This document shows positions 16,614-25,375 of a stretch of 47,358 nt of DNA, piece after piece. Location of the stretch: positions 1-47,358 of the forward strand of contig CAYOPW010000012.1 of the NCBI GenBank assembly GCA_964405975.1, written 5' to 3'. A program made the translations under genes and the position numbers. Numbering within the stretch: the stretch's first letter is position 1; the number at the start of each line of letters is the position of its first letter. The DNA is from Hyphomicrobium_A sp964405975. Lineage in GTDB: Bacteria; Pseudomonadota; Alphaproteobacteria; Rhizobiales; Hyphomicrobiaceae. The notes under the pieces were generated by a model. It did not search any database. It saw only the letters and a program-made list of their open reading frames with translations, and was not told the DNA's origin.

Positions 16614-17285
16614 ATGCTCGATCTGATGACCACTAACGGGCGCATCGTTGCAGCGGCTTTGCGGCTTGCCGGGGAACGACCGTGGGGCGGCATCGCGCTC
16701 GTCGATATCGGCGATTCGGCCGGCGTAAGCCTTGTCGACCTGCGCACTGCATTCAATTCCAAGGGCGAGATTCTGGCAGCCTTCACGCGCGCCGTTGACG
16801 ATGAGGTGGTTGCACGCGCGCCTAAGCCTACGCAAGACCAATCCTCGCGTGATGCCATCTTCGAAGTTGTGATGAGTCGGTTTGATATCCTTGCGCCCTA
16901 CAAGACTGCCTTGAAATCCATCGCGGCCGCCTGGCCGGCTGATCCCGCGTTGCTTCGCGCGGTTTTGTTATCGCAAGCCTGGATGCTGCGTGCAGCCGGC
17001 GTCAGCCCGGACGGTCTGGATGGGCAATTGCGCGCGGGCGGGCTTGCCGCGCTTTACGTTTCGGTCTTTGGTACGTGGCTTGAGGATGACGACCCCGGCC
17101 TAGCAAAAACCATGGCGGTGCTCGATCGGAGGCTACGGCGCGGTGAGCGCACGTTAAGATCCATCGATGGTGCGCTAAGCACGCTGCGTGGTCTTGTTTC
17201 TTCTGCAGCTAGCCGCTCAAGGAAGGCGGGGTCGCAAAAAGAAACGCCGCACGCACCCGATCCGCCACCGGAGGCGTCCGTTTAG
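16614..17285 (+). CDS. TetR/AcrR-family regulator
   Basis: 223-residue regulator. The N-terminal helix-turn-helix (about residues 8-55) reads as TetR: GRIVAAALRLAGERPWGGIALVDIGDSAG, then VSLVDLRTAFNSKGEIL. The ligand domain is alpha-helical. A Ser/Lys/Pro-rich tail follows after about residue 200. AGGAG sits nine bases before the ATG. The gene follows the ars operon on the same strand after 76 bases, but nothing in the sequence shows that it takes part in arsenic control. Target and ligand are unknown. Confidence 0.8.
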   Translation: MLDLMTTNGRIVAAALRLAGERPWGGIALVDIGDSAGVSLVDLRTAFNSKGEILAAFTRAVDDEVVARAPKPTQDQSSRDAIFEVVMSRFDILAPYKTALKSIAAAWPADPALLRAVLLSQAWMLRAAGVSPDGLDGQLRAGGLAALYVSVFGTWLEDDDPGLAKTMAVLDRRLRRGERTLRSIDGALSTLRGLVSSAASRSRKAGSQKETPHAPDPPPEASV

Positions 17286-17314
17286 TCACGCGTGCATCAG
17301 TTTGTCGGGCAGAC

Positions 17315-18865
17315 TTAGAGTGGGATGGAGATGACAGCCCGCAATCCGCCGATCGAGCTTTCGCCCAGCGTTATGTCCCCGCCGTGGCTTTTGGCAATGT
17401 CACGCGCAATCGCAAGTCCGAGCCCCGTACTACTGCCTTCGTCCTGATTTCGCGCGTTGTCGAGCCGGTAAAAGGCCTTAAAAACGTTTGCACGCTCTGA
17501 AGCCGGGATGCCGGGCCCGTTGTCATCAACTTCGATGCGTACCCATCGTCCTTCGGTTGCAGCGCGGATCACTATCTTGTCGCCAAACCGGGCAGCGTTG
17601 GAGACCAGATTTGTAATTGCGCGCTTAAAGGCTTGGCGTTTTAGCGGCAGCACCAAATTCTTGCTGCGTCTCCTGAACTTGACCGAAATCGTCGTGCGGT
17701 AGACCTGCGCCTCATCCTCAATCTCGTCGAGCAATTCACGAAGGTTCGTTGGCTTGGCTTCTTCGCCGCCGTCGCCCTTGGCGAAGTTGAGGTAGTCCTC
17801 AAGCATATCCTGCATTTCGTGGACGTCGCCCTGCAACGAGTGCGCAGCGGGCGTATTGCCCAAGAGCGCAAGTTCAAGCTTAAAGCGGGTCAGGATCGTG
17901 CGCAGGTCGTGGCTCACACCAGCGAGCATTGTCGTACGTTGATCCACGTGGGTCGTGATGCGATCGCTCATTTCCAAGAAAGCCTGCGCGGCTTGGCGCA
18001 CCTCGCGCGCTCCACGCGGCCGGAAACCTTCAGGAACCCTGCGCCCCTTGCCGAATGCGTCTGCGGCTTCGGCGAGACGCAAAATCGGACGGATCTGATT
18101 GCGCAAGAACAGAATCGCGACGGTGAGAAGGATGACGGAGGAACCGATCATCCACAAAAGGAAAATATGGGAGTTGGACGCATACGTCTGAGAGCGCCTG
18201 GCAACGAAGCGCAATATGGCATCGTCGTGTTTGACCCGTATTTCAACGTGCCGGGACTGGCCAACGGTATCAATCCAGAACGGGCGTTTCACTTGTCGGC
18301 GAATCTCATCGGACAATGCGCGGTCCAGCAGCGCAAAAAAGGGTTTCGGCCGTGGTGCTGGGAGATCGTCGCCCGGTAGCACCTGCATGGACAGTTTCAG
18401 GCGATCACGGGCCATCTCGATAAGTCGGCTGTGCTCGGAACTCTTAGGTTGTTCCTCATAAATATCGATGAGAGCCGCGATGTCGCGTGCGGTCGTTTCT
18501 GAAAGGCGTCGCGTGACCGCCTGCCAGTGTCGCTCCATAAAGACGAAGGCGACGACGCCCTCCAAGACGACGATTGGCGCGATAATGATTATCAGCGCGC
18601 GTGCATAGAGACCTTTTGGCAGCAACTCGGCGAACAAATTACCGAGCCGGGACATGTTCGCGGCATGTGTTTCGCGGAACCACGTGAGCGGTGTATTGGC
18701 CCAGGGTGGAAGATTGATAGTGGGCAATCGCGAGCGGATGGGTTCGCTGGCCGCCTTCAAATCCGAACGCGATGGCAGGCGCGCGAAGGCGGCGCGCAAC
18801 CATTGGGGCACGTGCAGCCATCGCTTGGGCGATGCTTCTGTAGCTTCGTCGCCTCTTGCGAGCAT
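17315..18865 (-). CDS. Membrane sensor histidine kinase, EnvZ-like
   Basis: 516-residue kinase. Two membrane helices (about 88-110 and 232-254) flank a periplasmic sensor of about 120 residues. HAMP follows (255-308), then the H-box LAGVSHDLRTILTRFKLE with His319, and the ATPase domain with NLVSNAARFG, VDDNGPGIP and GLGLAIARDIAKSHGG. Residues 1-85 form an unusual cytoplasmic N-terminal extension before TM1. It lies 40 bases after the response regulator gene and is surely its partner. EnvZ/OmpR-type pairs govern envelope and osmotic responses in general; the signal here is unknown. Confidence 0.92.
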   Translation of the reverse strand: MLARGDEATEASPKRWLHVPQWLRAAFARLPSRSDLKAASEPIRSRLPTINLPPWANTPLTWFRETHAANMSRLGNLFAELLPKGLYARALIIIIAPIVVLEGVVAFVFMERHWQAVTRRLSETTARDIAALIDIYEEQPKSSEHSRLIEMARDRLKLSMQVLPGDDLPAPRPKPFFALLDRALSDEIRRQVKRPFWIDTVGQSRHVEIRVKHDDAILRFVARRSQTYASNSHIFLLWMIGSSVILLTVAILFLRNQIRPILRLAEAADAFGKGRRVPEGFRPRGAREVRQAAQAFLEMSDRITTHVDQRTTMLAGVSHDLRTILTRFKLELALLGNTPAAHSLQGDVHEMQDMLEDYLNFAKGDGGEEAKPTNLRELLDEIEDEAQVYRTTISVKFRRRSKNLVLPLKRQAFKRAITNLVSNAARFGDKIVIRAATEGRWVRIEVDDNGPGIPASERANVFKAFYRLDNARNQDEGSSTGLGLAIARDIAKSHGGDITLGESSIGGLRAVISIPL

Positions 18866-18905
18866 CTGAGCGGATCCCGAAGAGAGCCGGACCTTGTCGG
18901 CTTAT

Positions 18906-19619
18906 TCAGTCTGAGTAGAGAATGTATCCCTTGCCGCGTACTGTCTGGAGATACACCGGATTAGAGGGATCTGTCTCAATCTTGCGCCGCAGCCGGTTGA
19001 TCTGCACGTCGATGGCGCGATCATTGCCAGTCGAATCATCGCCCGAGAGCTCGTGCCGCTGGATTGGCGTGCCAAGGCGCTGGGCGAACAGTCTCAGAAG
19101 ATCGCGCTCACGCTCTGTAAGCCTGACTGTCTCGTCCTCGCATTTCAGCTCACCACGCGTTACGTGGAATACATACTCGCCCATGCGGATTTCCTCATGC
19201 GGGCCTGACGGGCCTTGACCCCGCTTCATGATATTGCGCAGGCGCAGCAGCAGCTCGCGCGGTTCGAACGGCTTGGGCAAGTAGTCGTCGACGCCAGCTT
19301 CAAGGCCCTCGATACGGTGCTCGGGCTCGGCGCGTGCGGTGAGCATGCAGATGGGTATGGAGCGTGTGGATTTCAGATCGCGGGCAAGATCAAGGCCGTT
19401 TTCGCCAGGCATCATCACGTCAAGCAGAATGACGTCGAATTCAAGCCCGCGCATTCCCGACCGCGCGCTCTCTGCGTCTGCTGCAGTCGTTACGCGAAAC
19501 CCGTGCTCAACCAAATAGCGCGCGAGCAGGTCCCGAATTTTCTGATCGTCATCGACAATCAGAACGTGGGGAGCGTTATCGGGTAATGGTTCGGAGGATG
19601 TGATCCTTGCGGCATTCAT
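18906..19619 (-). CDS. OmpR-family response regulator
   Basis: 237-residue regulator with a receiver domain (acidic pair in LIVDDDQK, phosphorylated Asp67 in LLDVMMPGENG, TAR threonine motif and Lys in LPKPFEP) and a C-terminal winged helix ending in DPSNPVYLQTVRGKGYILYSD, typical of OmpR. The gene lies 14 bases after a MarR gene and 40 bases before the histidine kinase gene, giving a three-gene regulatory operon. It will bind DNA as a phosphorylated dimer; targets cannot be read from this sequence. Confidence 0.93.
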   Translation of the reverse strand: MNAARITSSEPLPDNAPHVLIVDDDQKIRDLLARYLVEHGFRVTTAADAESARSGMRGLEFDVILLDVMMPGENGLDLARDLKSTRSIPICMLTARAEPEHRIEGLEAGVDDYLPKPFEPRELLLRLRNIMKRGQGPSGPHEEIRMGEYVFHVTRGELKCEDETVRLTERERDLLRLFAQRLGTPIQRHELSGDDSTGNDRAIDVQINRLRRKIETDPSNPVYLQTVRGKGYILYSD

Positions 19620-19633
19620 TTTCCGCCCTCAGT

Positions 19634-20215
19634 CTAATCATCACTGCTAGTGCCCCGTGGCAGCCTAATCAGCGCTTCGACACGGTCCTGATCGGACTGG
19701 GTAATCATGGCAAAAAGGAAGCGGCGTGTGAAATGCCGCGCACCGGGCCCTGCCTTGGTGAGCGCTTCCTCGATGCGCTTTACCTGCAGGGAGGTCAACT
19801 TCTCAATGAGCCGGCCGCCCTTCGCGGTGACGAATAGCCGCCTTTCGCGGCGGTCTGCGTTGCCGGCCTTTTGCAGGATAAATCCCTTGTCTATCAGCTG
19901 CTTTAGCACGCGAGCGAGGCTCTGTTTGGTAATCTTCAGGATGTCGAGCAGATTGGCGACGCGTAAGCCTGGATGGCGGTGAACGAAGTGAAGAACGCGG
20001 TGGTGCGCACGGCCGAACCCGTACTGTTCCAGCACCGCGTCTGGGTCGGAGGTGAAGTCGCGATAGGCAAAAAACAGGAGTTCGGCGTAAGCGACGAGCT
20101 CCTCTTGATGACAGGGTTCGAAAGTGCCTTGATGCGCACCATTGGTGCTAGCACCAGACCCATTAGAACGCGAATTGCGGCGACCGGATACGCCGTCGGA
20201 CGAAATGTCAGTCAT
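19634..20215 (-). CDS. MarR-family regulator
   Basis: 193-residue winged-helix protein. A Ser/Asn/Gly-rich N-terminus is followed by the MarR core: GFGRAHHRVLHFVHRHPGLRV, the recognition helix ITKQSLARVLKQLIDKGFI, and the wing NADRRERRLFVTAKG. The ATG at 20215 is preferred because the sequence upstream to 20305 reads like leader DNA. It is the first gene of MarR-regulator-kinase and divergent from ilvE, so the 200-base gap probably holds a shared control region. GTTA/TAAC half-sites at 20252-20267 are a weak candidate operator. Confidence 0.87.
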   Translation of the reverse strand: MTDISSDGVSGRRNSRSNGSGASTNGAHQGTFEPCHQEELVAYAELLFFAYRDFTSDPDAVLEQYGFGRAHHRVLHFVHRHPGLRVANLLDILKITKQSLARVLKQLIDKGFILQKAGNADRRERRLFVTAKGGRLIEKLTSLQVKRIEEALTKAGPGARHFTRRFLFAMITQSDQDRVEALIRLPRGTSSDD

Positions 20216-20412
20216 GTTGACATATTTGGCCCCGATTGATACTCGTGGCAAGTTAATTTGCGCTAACGCTTTAGTAGGTTCACGCGAGCAGCAGGCCTCG
20301 TTCAATTTGCGCGGCCCAGCTGTTTTGCGGTTTCTCTTATTGTGCGCGCTGCCTTAAATTTGAGCGCTTCAAGGGGCGTATCCTACGTGCGATACTCCAT
20401 GGAGAATAGGTT

Positions 20413-21306
20413 ATGGCTGAGCCCGCTCCATTTCACGACCGAGACGGCTTCATCTGGCTTGATGGAGTCCTTGTGCCGTGGCGCGAGGCCAAAATTCATG
20501 TCCTCAGCCATGCACTCCATTATGGCAGTGCCGTCTTTGAGGGCTTGCGGGCTTATGGCGGCGAAATTTTTAAGCTTACGGAACACTCTCAGCGATTGAT
20601 CGAGAGCGCGCGCGCGCTGGACTACGAGATTCCCTATACCGTTGAGCAAATCGATCAGGTCTGCTGCGATGTAGTCAAAGCCAACAATTTGTCTGATTGC
20701 TATATTCGCCCCATCGCGTGGCGCGGCAGCGAGCAAATTGGCGTTTCCGCGCAGGCCACGAAAATTCACTTGTCGGTCGCGGCATGGGAGTGGGGATCCT
20801 ATTTTCCGCTCGAGCAACGCCTTAAGGGCATTCGCTTGACCATGGCCAAGTATCGTCGGCCTGATCCCCGAACAGCACCAAGCAAGAGCAAAACCGCGGG
20901 CCTTTATATGATCTGCACCATCGAAAAACACCGCGCGGAAGCAGCAAGTTATGACGATGCGCTCATGCTCGACTGGCGTGGACACGTTGCGGAGTGCACG
21001 GGCGCCAATATCTTCCTCATTAAGGATGGCGTGATCCATACGCCTGATCCTGACTGCTTCCTCGATGGGATTACGCGCCGTACCGTTATCGAGCTGGCCA
21101 AGAAGCGTGGTTATAAGATCGTCGAGCGCACGATCATGCCGGAAGAATTGGGGGACTTTTCTGAGGTGTTCCTGACCGGCACGGCAGCAGAGGTGACGCC
21201 CGTATCGGAGATCGACGAGCACCGCTACACGCCGGGTCAAATCACCGAAAATCTCCTAAACGATTATATGGCCTACGTGCAGCCGGCCCGGAAAGCGGCA
21301 GAATAA
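20413..21306 (+). CDS. ilvE: Branched-chain amino acid aminotransferase
   Basis: 297-residue class IV PLP-dependent transaminase for the last step of leucine, isoleucine and valine synthesis. The N-terminal LSHALHYGSAVFEGLRAY, the PLP lysine at residue 160 in SKSKTAGLY, and the ECTGANIFLIKDG segment followed by FLDGITRRTVIELA are characteristic. GGAG lies eight bases before the ATG. D-amino-acid transaminase or ADC lyase are relatives, but the length and the start region fit IlvE. Confidence 0.95.
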   Translation: MAEPAPFHDRDGFIWLDGVLVPWREAKIHVLSHALHYGSAVFEGLRAYGGEIFKLTEHSQRLIESARALDYEIPYTVEQIDQVCCDVVKANNLSDCYIRPIAWRGSEQIGVSAQATKIHLSVAAWEWGSYFPLEQRLKGIRLTMAKYRRPDPRTAPSKSKTAGLYMICTIEKHRAEAASYDDALMLDWRGHVAECTGANIFLIKDGVIHTPDPDCFLDGITRRTVIELAKKRGYKIVERTIMPEELGDFSEVFLTGTAAEVTPVSEIDEHRYTPGQITENLLNDYMAYVQPARKAAE

Positions 21307-21450
21307 GCCCATAGCTTCATCGTGGTGAGCGTTAAGGACGACGGTGCATACGCGCGCAGCTCGTGCACCATGTTGTGAGCCGATACTTGCCATCCTCGCT
21401 TGTCTCGCGGACATTGATTTCAGGGTCTGAGACGTACCGGGAGATGAGCC

Positions 21451-21732
21451 ATGCGGTACTTGGCACTGCTCTCGTTAATGCTTGTGTCGCTGCTTGCCAC
21501 GGCGACGTTTGCCACGCTCGCACTGGCGCAGGAGGGCCCTGGCGGCCTCATTAACCCTCAGCGCGATTGCCAGACCATCCGCACCTGCAATTTTGGACGG
21601 GGCGGCTCATTTCGCGGTTGCGTGTCGAGCTACAGTTGCCGCGTCTGCCGCTTCGTTCCGACTTCGTGCCGCGGCGTGGGCCGAAGAAAAACGTGCCGCA
21701 AATTGCGCTGCACCTGGGGCGGTGTGGGTTAG
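21451..21732 (+). CDS. Small secreted cysteine-rich protein
   Basis: 93-residue protein with a clear signal peptide (hydrophobic to about residue 25, ending in ALA) and a short basic mature domain of about 67 residues holding eight cysteines (near residues 40, 46, 57, 63, 66, 73, 82 and 87). Eight cysteines in so small a domain suggest a disulfide-knotted periplasmic or secreted miniprotein, though metal binding is possible. GGGAG precedes the ATG by eight bases. I do not recognise the family. It stands alone between ilvE and an oxidoreductase gene. Confidence 0.65.
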   Translation: MRYLALLSLMLVSLLATATFATLALAQEGPGGLINPQRDCQTIRTCNFGRGGSFRGCVSSYSCRVCRFVPTSCRGVGRRKTCRKLRCTWGGVG

Positions 21733-21833
21733 CCGTTATAAAAGCTGCAAGGCTGCTCTCTTTTGAGTCTGCGTACAGTGAGCAGATGACGCCTGCATTG
21801 CCAAATTAGGCATAAATCGGCGACAAGCCTCGC

Positions 21834-23477
21834 ATGACGGAATCGAAGATCATCGACATCGCCATCATCGGCGGAGGCCATAATGGCCTGACCTGTGCTG
21901 CTTACCTCGCGGCTGGGGGGCTCGACGTGCTTGTCCTTGAGAAGAATGCGGTCGCGGGCGGAGCCGCGCTGACAGAAGAGTTTCACCCCGGTTATCGTAA
22001 CTCGGTTGCGGCCTACACGGTGAGTCTGCTCAATCCAAAGGTCATCTCTGATCTTGATCTTGCTGGCCATGGGTTACACATTGTGGAGCGTCCCGTGGCC
22101 AACTTCTGGCCGGTCGATGAAAACCGTTTCCTCTTGTTGCATGGAGACACTTGCTCCCGCCAAGCGGCGATCGCGAGATTCTCCCAACACGATGCGGAAC
22201 GACTTCCAGCCTATGAAGCGACGCTTGCGCGCGCAGGCGACGTCTTGCGGGATCTTGTGCTGCACACGCCGCCCAATGTTGGCGGTGGCGTGTTGGAAAT
22301 ACTAAAGGGCGCCAGCACCGGGCGTCGCATCCTAGGTCTCGAACTCGATGAAAAGCGCGTACTCTTGGATCTGTTCACCAAGAGTGCCGCTGATTTCCTC
22401 GATACTTGGTTTGAAAGTGATGTGGTCAAGGGCGCCTTTGCTTTCGATGGCGTCGTTGGCAACTACGCGGCGCCCTCCACGCCGGGAACAGCGTACGTCC
22501 TGCTGCATCACTGTTTCGGCGAGGTGAACGGTAAGCGTGGTGCGTGGGGTCATGCCATTGGCGGCATGGGAGCGATTACGCATGCAATGGCGAAGTCAGC
22601 AGTGGCACGTGGCGCGCGCATTCGCACGGGGGCGACAGTCGCGCGGCTGTTGACCAAAGATGGCACGGCGTGTGGCGTCGTGCTTGACACAGGCGAGGAG
22701 ATCGCCGCGCGCGCTGTCGCCGCCAACGTTCCGCCCAAGCTCTTGTTCCGCGACCTCGTGCCTAAAGGGGCGCTCGCACCCGATCTGCGCGATCGTTTCA
22801 TGCATCTCACGTCCGGGTCGGGATCCTTCCGCATGAACGTTGCGCTCTCAGAGCTACCTGACTTCATTTGCCGGCCTGGAAAAGAGCAGCAGGACCACCA
22901 CGGTGCGGGGATCATTATTGGTCCCACGTTAGAGTACCTGGAGCGCGCCTATCATGATGCGCGACTTGATGGCTGGTCGCGCGAGCCCGTTATTGAGATG
23001 CTTGTCCCGTCAACGCTCGATAACACGCTCGCGCCTAAGGGCCGGCATGTGGCGAGCCTGTTTGTGCAACATGTCGCGCCCCATCTTCCCGGCAAACGCA
23101 CCTGGGAGGACTCGGCTGAGGCAGAGACCTTCGCCGATCTGGTTATCGAGACCGGTAACCGGCATGCGTCCAACTTCAAAGCCGCCGTCGTCGCCCGGCA
23201 GGTGCTCTCGCCGCTCGAACTTGAACGGCGCTTTGGCATGATCGATGGCGATATCTTTCATGGTGCGCTGTCGCTCAATCAGCTTTTCTCCGCCCGGCCC
23301 CAGCTTGGATTTGCTGACTATCGTATGCCTGTGGACAGGCTTTACCTGTGTGGTTCTGGTGCGCACCCAGGCGGAGGCGTGACTGGCGTGCCGGGCCACA
23401 ACGCAGCGCGAGAAATTATTCGCGACTTCAAGGGGCTGTCGAGGTTTGGACGCCGTTGGCCTGCGGCGAGGCGCTAG
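21834..23477 (+). CDS. FAD-dependent oxidoreductase, PYROXD2/phytoene-desaturase-like
   Basis: 547-residue flavoprotein. The FAD-binding dinucleotide fold is at the N-terminus (IIGGGHNGLTCAAYLA with the following VLEKNAVAGGAA). The C-terminal flavin motif is LYLCGSGAHPGGGVTGVPG. This combination is typical of the NAD(P)/FAD family annotated as phytoene dehydrogenase-like or PYROXD2. No carotenoid genes are nearby and the substrate is unknown. The arfB start lies ten bases after its stop. Confidence 0.85.
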   Translation: MTESKIIDIAIIGGGHNGLTCAAYLAAGGLDVLVLEKNAVAGGAALTEEFHPGYRNSVAAYTVSLLNPKVISDLDLAGHGLHIVERPVANFWPVDENRFLLLHGDTCSRQAAIARFSQHDAERLPAYEATLARAGDVLRDLVLHTPPNVGGGVLEILKGASTGRRILGLELDEKRVLLDLFTKSAADFLDTWFESDVVKGAFAFDGVVGNYAAPSTPGTAYVLLHHCFGEVNGKRGAWGHAIGGMGAITHAMAKSAVARGARIRTGATVARLLTKDGTACGVVLDTGEEIAARAVAANVPPKLLFRDLVPKGALAPDLRDRFMHLTSGSGSFRMNVALSELPDFICRPGKEQQDHHGAGIIIGPTLEYLERAYHDARLDGWSREPVIEMLVPSTLDNTLAPKGRHVASLFVQHVAPHLPGKRTWEDSAEAETFADLVIETGNRHASNFKAAVVARQVLSPLELERRFGMIDGDIFHGALSLNQLFSARPQLGFADYRMPVDRLYLCGSGAHPGGGVTGVPGHNAAREIIRDFKGLSRFGRRWPAARR

Positions 23478-23487
23478 GAGAATGCAC

Positions 23488-23910
23488 ATGTTGCGCGCTA
23501 CCGGCAACATAGTGATCGATGAGCGCGAGCTGGAGGAACGATTCGTGCGTGCCTCCGGTCCGGGCGGGCAGAACGTCAACAAGGTGTCCACCGCTGTCGA
23601 ATTGCGTTTCGACGTGCGCAGGTCGACAGCGCTGCCGCCGAGCGTGGCGGCACGGCTGGAAAAGCTCGCCGGGCGGCGTCTCACAGACAAGGGTGTGCTT
23701 GTCATTCGTGCAGAGCGATTCCGGACACAAGAACGCAACCGCGAAGATGCGCGCGAACGGCTGCTCAAACTTATTCGCAAGGCGGCTATCGTGCCCAAGC
23801 GCCGCGTACCGTCCAAGCCGACGCGTGCATCGAAAGAAAGGCGCCGAGAAGACAAGACCAAACGCTCGCGAGTCAAGAAACTGCGCCGCTCAAAACCAGA
23901 TCTCGACTGA
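23488..23910 (+). CDS. arfB: Alternative ribosome-rescue factor ArfB (ICT1 family)
   Basis: 140-residue peptidyl-tRNA hydrolase that frees ribosomes stalled on non-stop mRNA. The catalytic GGQ is at residues 26-28 in ASGPGGQNVNKVST. The C-terminal basic tail (PSKPTRASKERRREDKTKRS) is the helix that enters the empty mRNA channel. The ATG at 23488 is seven bases after AGGAG; the in-frame ATG at 23482 is only one base from it and so unlikely. This start also gives the exact E. coli length. Unlike RF1/RF2 it has no stop-codon recognition domain. Confidence 0.93.
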   Translation: MLRATGNIVIDERELEERFVRASGPGGQNVNKVSTAVELRFDVRRSTALPPSVAARLEKLAGRRLTDKGVLVIRAERFRTQERNREDARERLLKLIRKAAIVPKRRVPSKPTRASKERRREDKTKRSRVKKLRRSKPDLD

Positions 23911-23915
23911 CGTGC

Positions 23916-25097
23916 TTAAGGGGCGGTACCGGGCTCAAGGTAGGGAGCGTCATCGCCAAGTGCTTGCAGGTCTGGGTCCATCTTATCGAAGGCCATCTTC
24001 GGACCGAACGCTTTGAACAGCGGGTTGATCAGCAGGTTGCGGTGCTTGAAGTAGATCCAACTGCGCTTCAGCTTGCACCCAAGCCGCGTCTTCTGGCGAT
24101 AAGACGTATGTCCTACCTGCATCCAAGGAATGCCGCGCTCGATGCAGTGGCGCACCATGGCCATCCAATTGAGGAAGTAGAGATTGTGCTCGCGCGCGGC
24201 GGGGTAGCGCATACCGATGTACTTGGCGAGCAGCCGGCCGGGTTCAGCAAGCGAAATGTTGAAGCTGACAAGTTGGCCATCGACACTGGCCAGCATTACG
24301 TCTGCCTTGCCCGGGCAGTTGCGCATGACCTCGCGGAAATAGGTGGCGGGGACTTCATCGAACGAGCCGTAGTCAACCTTACTGTTGGCGCGCGTCTCCT
24401 CAAACAGGGCAGCGATTTCGTCCTCGATGTCGGCAATCGAGTCGCGAAATTCAAACTTCACATTGCTTGCGCGCCGCATCTTTTTTCGAAGGTCGCTGCG
24501 CATCGATGGCGACAGGCTCGCAAGGTATTCATCTTCGCTCTTGAACGGCAGATGCAGAGTGGCGAGCGGCAGCGTGGCGACGCCGGTGAAGCCTAGCCTT
24601 TCGAGCGGTTCAGCTGCCCACATCGCGTCGCAATCGGTTATGTCCTTAAGGGCAAGTAGGGGGATTTTGTTCTCTGCGGCGTGGTCACTCATACCGCGCA
24701 AGAGTGCTTCGAACGCTGCAACGCGTTCGTGTACTTTTAGGCCCGGCGGAAATCCGATAGGGCATTCCTCGGTGAGTGGAGAGCCCATCCCGAGCACGGG
24801 TACGGCGACGAGCTTGGAAGCGTTGCGATGTACCCACTCAAGGGCGGGCTTCAGCGCCCCTTCCAAGGATAGGTCGAGACGGTAGTCGGTGCGAAACAAA
24901 GGCACGGCGGCGACCAATGAAGCCCCCGAATAGGCGGTCATGGCCGAAGCTTCAAATCCTTCAGGCACGGCCTGCTCGCATGCGCGAAAATAATCCCAAC
25001 CCTCCGCGTGATCCGGAAAGAGACGATCCCAATCCTCGCGGGCGATCCCCGTGATGCTGGTGAGATGGCGTATGGCGATGAGCTGTCCGTCCATCAT
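23916..25097 (-). CDS. FemAB/GNAT-type N-acyltransferase (peptidogalycan biosynthesis family)
   Basis: 393-residue protein of the acyltransferase family often annotated as peptidogalycan biosynthesis or DUF482. Visible features are FPDHAEGWDYFRACE, the mid part LASLSPSMRSDLRKKMRRA, and the GNAT-like acyl-CoA fold around VMLASVDGQLVSFNISL, LLAKYIGMRYPAAREHNLYF and WMQVGHTSYRQKTRLGCKL. The family resembles FemAB-like double-GNAT proteins that transfer acyl groups to a polymer or peptide. The acceptor is unknown. It ends five bases from arfB (convergent). Confidence 0.75.
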   Translation of the reverse strand: MMDGQLIAIRHLTSITGIAREDWDRLFPDHAEGWDYFRACEQAVPEGFEASAMTAYSGASLVAAVPLFRTDYRLDLSLEGALKPALEWVHRNASKLVAVPVLGMGSPLTEECPIGFPPGLKVHERVAAFEALLRGMSDHAAENKIPLLALKDITDCDAMWAAEPLERLGFTGVATLPLATLHLPFKSEDEYLASLSPSMRSDLRKKMRRASNVKFEFRDSIADIEDEIAALFEETRANSKVDYGSFDEVPATYFREVMRNCPGKADVMLASVDGQLVSFNISLAEPGRLLAKYIGMRYPAAREHNLYFLNWMAMVRHCIERGIPWMQVGHTSYRQKTRLGCKLKRSWIYFKHRNLLINPLFKAFGPKMAFDKMDPDLQALGDDAPYLEPGTAP

Positions 25098-25264
25098 TTC
25101 ACGCGCACAGTCTTGGTTTGTTGATGGTCCGACCGCGAGCCCTTTGGGGATATTGATGAGCGAGACTGATTCCTAGCGCGCTTCCGGCACCCCATCATTT
25201 CTTTCTCCTCATCCGCTAGTTGCCGCCTGGCGGCAACGCCGCTGCCTGGCCCGCGTCTACTCAA

Positions 25265-25282
25265 CTGTTCCGCAGGGAACAG
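25265..25282 (+). promoter_or_regulatory. Inverted repeat CTGTTCC-N4-GGAACAG upstream of the DUF2147 gene
   Basis: Perfect seven-base arms around GCAG, about 94 bases before the DUF2147 start. The same arrangement, with slight changes, recurs in front of the three paralogous genes at 42-44 kb. This suggests a shared regulator or promoter element. The rest of the 25098-25375 gap shows no gene. Confidence 0.5.
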
Positions 25283-25375
25283 CCCCTGCTGCCGGCTCCG
25301 ATAAGCTTGGCGGTTGCGCGAGCGATGCGTGCACGACGCGACTATAGCCAAAGAACACCTGAAGAGGAGAACCAC

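Noticed and set aside
20383..21240. 285-residue reverse-strand frame over ilvE
   Set aside because: Entirely antisense to ilvE and without recognisable domains.
23446..23487. Longer arfB start inside the oxidoreductase gene
   Set aside because: AGGAG at 23476 fits only the ATG at 23488, which also gives the normal family length.
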